64,000 nucleotides of DNA, taken from assembly GCF_030518195.1 (NCBI RefSeq), contig NZ_JAULSC010000013.1:46084-110083 (forward strand), written 5' to 3'. This DNA is from Nocardioides cremeus. Lineage in GTDB: Bacteria > Actinomycetota > Actinomycetes > Propionibacteriales > Nocardioidaceae. A program made the translations under genes and the position numbers. The notes beneath the pieces were generated by a model. The model was not told where the DNA came from, ran no database searches, and was given only the letters and a program-made list of their open reading frames with translations. This document shows, piece after piece, positions 59,605 through 64,000 of this stretch. Every line of letters starts with the position of its first letter. The stretch's first letter is position 1.

Positions 59605-60810
59605 TCAGGCGCTTCGCACGCGTCGGACCGGGGACAGCCCCACGATCGCCGCCGACATCGCGAACACGACTGCGATGCCCAGCAGGGTCGGTCCCTGGTC
59701 GAACAACGTCAGGGCTGCGCCACCCAGGATGGCTCCGAGCGCAGCGGCGGTCCGGTTGACCGAACGACGCGTCGCGTTCGCGCGACCGAGCAGCCTGTCA
59801 GGGGTGACGAGCTGCCAGTAACCGGTGTCGTTGGCGTTCTCGACCCCCATGGCCAGGCCCTGCAGGGCGAGCGCTGCACCGAGGAGGGCGACCCCGGCGG
59901 GCACCTGGGGGGCGAGCGCCACCAGCACCCAGGCCGCGGGGTGCACGGCCCGGGTCGCGAGGATCGTCGGACCAGTGCCGAGCCTGCCTCCCATCGCGGG
60001 CGCGAGCGTCGCTCCGAGGAGGCGGGAGACGCCACCCGTGGCGACGAGCAGGCCGAAGACGACTGCTGAGAGACCCATCTCCCGAAGGGCCACGATCGCC
60101 AGTGCGGTGAAGGCTGCCCCGTTGGCGAGGAACCAGACGTGCGTGGACACCGCGAGCGGTCCGAGCGTGGGATGTCGATAGGTCCACCGCAGACCTTCTA
60201 CGACCTCGCGCCGCAGGTGCCGCTCAGCAGTCCGTTCCGGCGGGCTGTCGTCGATCCCGAGCCGGGCGTTGAGAAGAGCATCCACCACGTAGCTGACCGC
60301 GTCGATCGCGATGGCCACGGGCGCGCCCAACAGGCCCACCAGTCCGCCACCCAGAGCCGGCCCGAACGTCTGGGCCGCGGCGTCGCCCTGGTCGAGCCTG
60401 GCGTTGGCCGCGACCAGCCGGCTGCGGGGAACCAGACGCGGCAACAGCGACTGGGTGGCAGCGAACCCGAACACCGAGAAGGCACCGAAGGCCAGCAGCA
60501 ACGCGACCAGCGTCCACACGCCGAGCGTCCCGCATGCCCACAGCACCGGGATCGCACCCAGGGCGAAGGCCCGACCCAGGCTGCTCCACACCAGGACTCG
60601 TTGGCGGCGCCACCTGTCGGCGTAGGCCCCTGCCACCAGTCCCAGCACCGCGTAGGGAAGGAACTGAGCAGCGTTGACGACGCCCACGGCGAACGCGGAT
60701 GCCTCCAAGTCGCGAACCACCAGCACGGGCATGGCCACGGCCGTGACCGCCGTGCCGAACGAGCTGATGGTCGCCGCCGCCCAGAAACGGCCGAAGCGCT
60801 CGCCTGCCAC
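59605..60810 (-). CDS. MFS transporter, EntS-like (MFS_3) exporter
   Basis: About 401 residues with 12 predicted helices. FGRFWAAATISSFGTAVTAVAMPVLV opens the sequence, motif A-like GAYADRWRRQRVLVWSS follows helix 2, and RLVPRSRLVAANARLDQGDAAAQTFGPALGG is typical of the enterobactin-exporter/macrolide-efflux (MefA-EntS) branch. The substrate is unknown. GTG 60810 has GGGAG six bases upstream; ATG 60816 is inside that site and less likely. Ends 6 nt from the convergent MBL gene. Confidence 0.85.
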   Translation of the reverse strand: MAGERFGRFWAAATISSFGTAVTAVAMPVLVVRDLEASAFAVGVVNAAQFLPYAVLGLVAGAYADRWRRQRVLVWSSLGRAFALGAIPVLWACGTLGVWTLVALLLAFGAFSVFGFAATQSLLPRLVPRSRLVAANARLDQGDAAAQTFGPALGGGLVGLLGAPVAIAIDAVSYVVDALLNARLGIDDSPPERTAERHLRREVVEGLRWTYRHPTLGPLAVSTHVWFLANGAAFTALAIVALREMGLSAVVFGLLVATGGVSRLLGATLAPAMGGRLGTGPTILATRAVHPAAWVLVALAPQVPAGVALLGAALALQGLAMGVENANDTGYWQLVTPDRLLGRANATRRSVNRTAAALGAILGGAALTLFDQGPTLLGIAVVFAMSAAIVGLSPVRRVRSA

Positions 60811-60928
60811 TGGCATCTCCCGTCGTGGACGGCCACATCTCAGCACACCTGGGCTCGCCGGTCGGCGTGTTGGTGCAGGTCAGCGGCGTGCAGCGGGACT
60901 GTCGGTGGGTGGTGCAACAGTGGGGTCC

Positions 60929-62413
60929 ATGTCCAGCACTGCGGCGGTGAGCGACCTGGTGGAGGAGCAGATCCTCGCCAGGGCGGCGACGTGCGCCGAC
61001 ACCCAGCGGCGCGCTGGGGTGGAGCTGTTGGTGCTGGCCTACGAGTGGGCGGTCGCGCACCCCGCGCAACGGCTGGATGCGCGCGCCTCGGGCAAGCCGG
61101 GCCGGGAGCAGGCGCGGCCCTTCGGCGGCGAGGGGACTCCCGAGGTCACCGAGTTCGCGGCGTCGACGTTCGGTGCCGCGATCGGGCGCACGAGCCATGC
61201 GGGGCGGCGGTTGATGGCCGCGGCGCTGGACCTGCGGCTGCGGTTGCCGTTGTTGTGGTCGCGGGTGCAGGCCCTGGAGGTGCGTGACTCCTACGCCATC
61301 CACGTGGCAGACCGGACCCGTCACCTCTCGAAGGCGGAGGCGGCCTGGGTCGATGGTGAGGTCGCCGAGTCCGCCGACGGGCGGATCGCCTGGTCGCGGT
61401 TCACCTCCTTGGTGGAGGGCAAGGTCGCCGCGGCGGCGCCGGCGCTGGCGCGTGAGGCCGAGGAGCGGCGGGCCAGGGCGCGGTTCGCGAAGCGGATCGG
61501 GACCAGCGAGAACGGGATGGCCAGCTTCCTCGTCCGGGCCCCGATCCCGGTGATCGAGGCCCTCGACGGCGCGGTCACCGAGCTCGCTCGTCGTCTGCGC
61601 GCCACCCAGCCCGACCCGGCCAGCGAGACCGAGCCGGGCCCGCCCGATGAGACCGGCCTCGCGTTCGACAGCCCCGAGAGCACGGATGACCTGCGGGTGC
61701 ACGCGGTGGCGTTGCTGGCCGACCCGGCCGCCGCTGGACGAGCCGACGACGCGGGTGTGGACCTGCGCGACCTGATGCCTGACGTGACGTTGTTCGTGCA
61801 CCTGTCCGGCCACGACACCGCCACCCGCACGAGCACGCGCAGCGAGGGCGACCAGGCGCGTGATGTGGACGCCGAGGGTGAGCCGTTGGACCGGGTGGCG
61901 CGGATCGAGGGCCACGGCCCGGTCACCGAGTCGTGGTTGCGGGGGGTGCTGGGTCGTTTCGCGCGGTTCGTGGTGCGCCCGGTGATCGACCTGGCCGACC
62001 AGAGCCCGGTCGATGCCTACGAGGTGCCGGCGCGGCACCGGCGTGCGGTGCAGCTGATGACCCCGGCCGACTGCTTCCCCTGGGGTGCGTGCACCAGCCG
62101 CACCATGCAGATCGACCACACCGACCCGCACGGGCGGGGCGGGGCCAGCCAGGTCGGGAACTACGGCCCGCTGACGCTGGCGCACCATCGAGTCAAGACC
62201 CACGGCGACTGGCAGGCGCGACAACCCTTCCCCGGGATCTACCTGTGGCGCGACGCCTACGGCGGCACCTACCTGGTCGACCACACCGGCACCCGCACCC
62301 TCGCCCCACCCGGCCGACCACCCACGCCCCCAGCCCCACCACCGACCAGACCCCGGTCGAGCTTCGAGATCTACAAGCCTGCCTGGACCCTCGACATCGA
62401 CTACGCGGCCTGA
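60929..62413 (+). CDS. DUF222-HNH endonuclease-like protein
   Basis: 494 residues. A DUF222 helical domain spans about 30-330 with SFGA-type and DRTRHLSKAEAAWVDGEVAE segments; the C-terminal HNH domain has CTSRTMQIDHTDPHGRGG (His397 in IDH), N411 in GNYGPL and the final His pair H419-H420, with H425 beyond. This architecture occurs in many copies in Nocardioides and other actinobacteria. A nuclease is expected from the HNH residues; its target and role are unknown. ATG 60929 is the chosen start. A 7-bp hairpin follows. Confidence 0.9.
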   Translation: MSSTAAVSDLVEEQILARAATCADTQRRAGVELLVLAYEWAVAHPAQRLDARASGKPGREQARPFGGEGTPEVTEFAASTFGAAIGRTSHAGRRLMAAALDLRLRLPLLWSRVQALEVRDSYAIHVADRTRHLSKAEAAWVDGEVAESADGRIAWSRFTSLVEGKVAAAAPALAREAEERRARARFAKRIGTSENGMASFLVRAPIPVIEALDGAVTELARRLRATQPDPASETEPGPPDETGLAFDSPESTDDLRVHAVALLADPAAAGRADDAGVDLRDLMPDVTLFVHLSGHDTATRTSTRSEGDQARDVDAEGEPLDRVARIEGHGPVTESWLRGVLGRFARFVVRPVIDLADQSPVDAYEVPARHRRAVQLMTPADCFPWGACTSRTMQIDHTDPHGRGGASQVGNYGPLTLAHHRVKTHGDWQARQPFPGIYLWRDAYGGTYLVDHTGTRTLAPPGRPPTPPAPPPTRPRSSFEIYKPAWTLDIDYAA

Positions 62414-62435
62414 GCGGTCCGGTCGCCAGGCTGTG

Positions 62436-62454
62436 CCCATGCCTGACGCATGGG
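62436..62454. terminator. Short hairpin after the HNH gene
   Basis: CCCATGC (62436-62442) and GCATGGG (62448-62454) form a perfect 7-bp stem with a 5-nt loop, 22 nt past the HNH stop and before the convergent zinc-finger gene. Confidence 0.5.
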
Positions 62455-62504
62455 ATCCCGACGCCGAGAAGACCGGCGCCCGGTTGGAGGAGCGCGCAGG
62501 CTCT

Positions 62505-62654
62505 TCAGGAGCAGGTCTGGCCCCGCGAGGGCCGCTTGCGCAGGCTGGCGCACGCGATGCACGTGGTCGCCCGCGGCAGCGCCGCCAGCCGCTCGGCGCC
62601 GACGGGCTGCCCGCACCGCTCGCACGAGACCACTCGCTCCCCGAGCCGCGTCAC
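62505..62654 (-). CDS. 49-residue TraR/DksA-type zinc-finger protein
   Basis: A very short gene starting GTG 62654, whose bases overlap the epimerase stop (GTGA). It encodes about 49 residues with a four-cysteine zinc finger: CERCGQPVGAERLAALP then TTCIAC, the C-terminal finger of the DksA/TraR family. It lacks the N-terminal coiled coil that DksA uses to reach RNA polymerase. Whether it is a stand-alone binding module or a remnant is open, but coupling to the epimerase and intact cysteines favour a real protein. Confidence 0.75.
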   Translation of the reverse strand: MTRLGERVVSCERCGQPVGAERLAALPRATTCIACASLRKRPSRGQTCS

Positions 62655-63553
62655 GAGGACGCCCCCGGGTCGGCGAGCACGTCGCGCCACGAGTGCTGCG
62701 GCTCGTAGCCGAGCAGCCGGCGCGCCTTGTCGATGGAGTAGAAGGTCTCGTCGCGCCCCATCTCCCTGCGCTGCTCGACGCCGGAGTAGAAGCGCTCGCG
62801 CACCTCGTCGGTGGTGGCGGCGACCGACATGTCGGCGTTGGCGACGTTGAAGACCTCGTAGCCCAGCCCGTCGGTCTCCAGGCAGCGCTCGACCATCTGG
62901 CCCAGGTCGCGGGCGTCGATGTAGGCGAAGACGTTGCGCCGGCGCAGCGAGGGGTCCTCGAGGAACGCCGGGAACATCTCGGCGTACTCGTGGGGCTCGA
63001 TGACGTTGTTGATCCGCAGCCCGTAGACGTCGGCGCCGGTGCGGGCCTGGAACGAGCGCGCGGTCACCTCGTTGGCCACCTTCGACATCGCGTAGGAGTC
63101 CTCCGGCACCGTGGGGTGCTCCTCGTCGACCGGCACGTAGCGGGGGCGCCGCTCGCCCTGCGCGAAGCAGATGCCGTACGTCGTCTCGGACGAGGCGAAG
63201 ACCACCTTGCGCACGCCCAGCCGGGTCGCGGCCTCCAGCACGTTGTAGGTGCTCAGCACGTTGGTCGCGTACGTCGACGCGTCGTCGGTGAGCAGGATGC
63301 GCGGCACCGCGGCGAAGTGCACCACCGCGTCGTACGCCGGCTTCTCGGGCAGGTCGAGCTCGTCGAACGTCGCGAGCCCCGCGAGCGCCGAGTAGGTCGA
63401 GCCCGCGTCGGTCAGGTCGACCCGCAGGTCGGCCACCCCGGGGTGGCCCAGCGGCACCAGGTCGGCGTTGGTGACCTGGTGGCCCTGGTCGGCGAGGAAC
63501 GGGGCGACGTGCCGGCCGGCCTTGCCGCTGCCGCCCGTGAAGAGGATGCGCAT
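62651..63553 (-). CDS. NAD-dependent epimerase/dehydratase (extended SDR)
   Basis: 300 residues. RILFTGGSGKAGRHVAPFLADQG gives the GxxGxxG dinucleotide site, DAVVHFAAVP and NVLEAATRLGVRKVVFASSETTYG follow, and the catalytic motif is YAMSK within EEHPTVPEDSYAMSKVANE. The pattern is of UDP-sugar/uronate epimerase-like extended SDRs; the substrate is not identified. ATG 63553 is chosen because it starts the Rossmann strand directly; upstream sequence in the same frame belongs to a palindromic repeat. It is coupled to the zinc-finger gene. Confidence 0.88.
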   Translation of the reverse strand: MRILFTGGSGKAGRHVAPFLADQGHQVTNADLVPLGHPGVADLRVDLTDAGSTYSALAGLATFDELDLPEKPAYDAVVHFAAVPRILLTDDASTYATNVLSTYNVLEAATRLGVRKVVFASSETTYGICFAQGERRPRYVPVDEEHPTVPEDSYAMSKVANEVTARSFQARTGADVYGLRINNVIEPHEYAEMFPAFLEDPSLRRRNVFAYIDARDLGQMVERCLETDGLGYEVFNVANADMSVAATTDEVRERFYSGVEQRREMGRDETFYSIDKARRLLGYEPQHSWRDVLADPGASS

Positions 63554-63598
63554 GCCCGCCAGCCAACCAGGCACACGGTCGCCGTCCCTCCCCCGCAG

Positions 63599-64000
63599 GG
63601 TCTCGTCACTGCTCGACCGACGAGCACCGTTGGTCGAGCAGCGAGGGCCGAAGGCTCGAGCGACGCCGAGACCCCGCAACCACCCGGCGTACGGCACGTG
63701 GGCACGTCACCCGGTCTCGGCGACGCTCCTCGCTGGCGCTCGTCACTGCTCGACCAACGAGCCCCGTGGGTCGAGCAGCGAGGGCCGAAGGCTCGAGCGA
63801 CGCCGAGACCCCGCACCCACCCGGCGTACGGCACGTGGGCACGTCACCCGGTCTCGGCGACGCTCCTCGCTGGCGCTCGTCACTGCTCGACCAACGAGCC
63901 CCGTGGGTCGAGCAGCGAGGGCCGAAGGCTCGAGCGACGCCGAGACCCCGCACCCACCCGGCGTACGGCACGTGGGCACGTCACCCGGTCTCGGCGACGC
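63599..64000. repeat. Third palindromic repeat block, tandem, running off the window
   Basis: The last 447 nt hold no gene. A right-arm fragment (about 63599-63622) precedes full copies 63628-63759 and 63765-63896 and a third copy from 63902 that is cut by the window end. The second and third are identical as far as visible and begin CGTGGGTCGAGCAG instead of CGTTGG, giving a 137-bp tandem period, which suggests recent local duplication. Confidence 0.93.

Noticed and set aside
62433..62708. Possible 91-codon + strand gene after the HNH gene
   Set aside because: It lies opposite the zinc-finger gene with intact Cys motifs and has a biased, motif-free composition; its start is inside the terminator hairpin.
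63412..63979. Small minus-strand genes giving MPYAGW...GVARAFGPRCST proteins, also near 45.2-45.8 and 50.0-50.6 kb
   Set aside because: The sequence is the translated palindromic repeat, repeated in every copy and in several frames; no sign of a protein gene.
63599..64000. CRISPR array
   Set aside because: The repeats are ~132-bp palindromes with 5-bp gaps and no unique spacers, and there are no cas genes.

Overview
The window is a very GC-rich, densely packed chromosomal segment of a high-GC Gram-positive actinobacterium, most likely Nocardioides or a close relative. Supporting signs are heavy GTG start use, many GTGA/ATGA gene overlaps, F420 enzymes, a monomeric NADP isocitrate dehydrogenase, PspC-domain signalling proteins, a DUF222-HNH protein and a large intergenic palindromic repeat typical of this group. 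No rRNA, tRNA, CRISPR array or prophage was seen. The genus is an inference from gene content.

Bases 1-26000 form a central-metabolism region rich in TCA-cycle genes: sdhCAB, icd, mdh and sucCD, interspersed with trpS, a one-carbon/purine cluster (purN-purH-folD-DUF3017, behind a DUF6350 membrane gene), an aquaporin-like channel, an MFS exporter and small conserved genes. Between purN/DUF6350 and sucCD sit three + strand genes: a membrane-tethered sigma-like protein with a large extracytoplasmic domain, an ECF (SigE-family) sigma factor and a membrane-anchored partner of the sigma factor.

Bases 26000-45500 hold an M23 cell-wall peptidase, the PcrA helicase, a GAF-domain regulator divergent from a SnoaL-FMO fusion monooxygenase, a choline-to-betaine operon (betB-betA-betT with overlapping genes), an aldo-keto reductase, a PspC-type two-component system divergent from a second PspC protein, a glycerophosphodiester phosphodiesterase and a YbaK-family protein.

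Bases 45500-64000 are more accessory. Three blocks of a ~132-bp palindromic repeat (about 45.5-46.0, 50.05-50.35 and 63.6-64.0 kb, the last running out of the window) surround a heterodimeric ABC exporter whose two ATPase domains are degenerate in complementary ways. There follow an F420-NADPH reductase, an acyltransferase with an SGNH domain, an F420-dependent oxidoreductase, an SPFH/NfeD pair, a TetR-led three-gene unit with a palindrome over its start codon, another MFS exporter, a DUF222-HNH protein and an epimerase translationally coupled to a 49-residue zinc-finger gene.

The items most worth a second look are the complementary degenerate ABC pair, the palindromic repeat family (including an interrupted copy near 27.5 kb), two other large nested hairpins (78-219 and 14720-14825), and the sigma-like/ECF/sensor trio.
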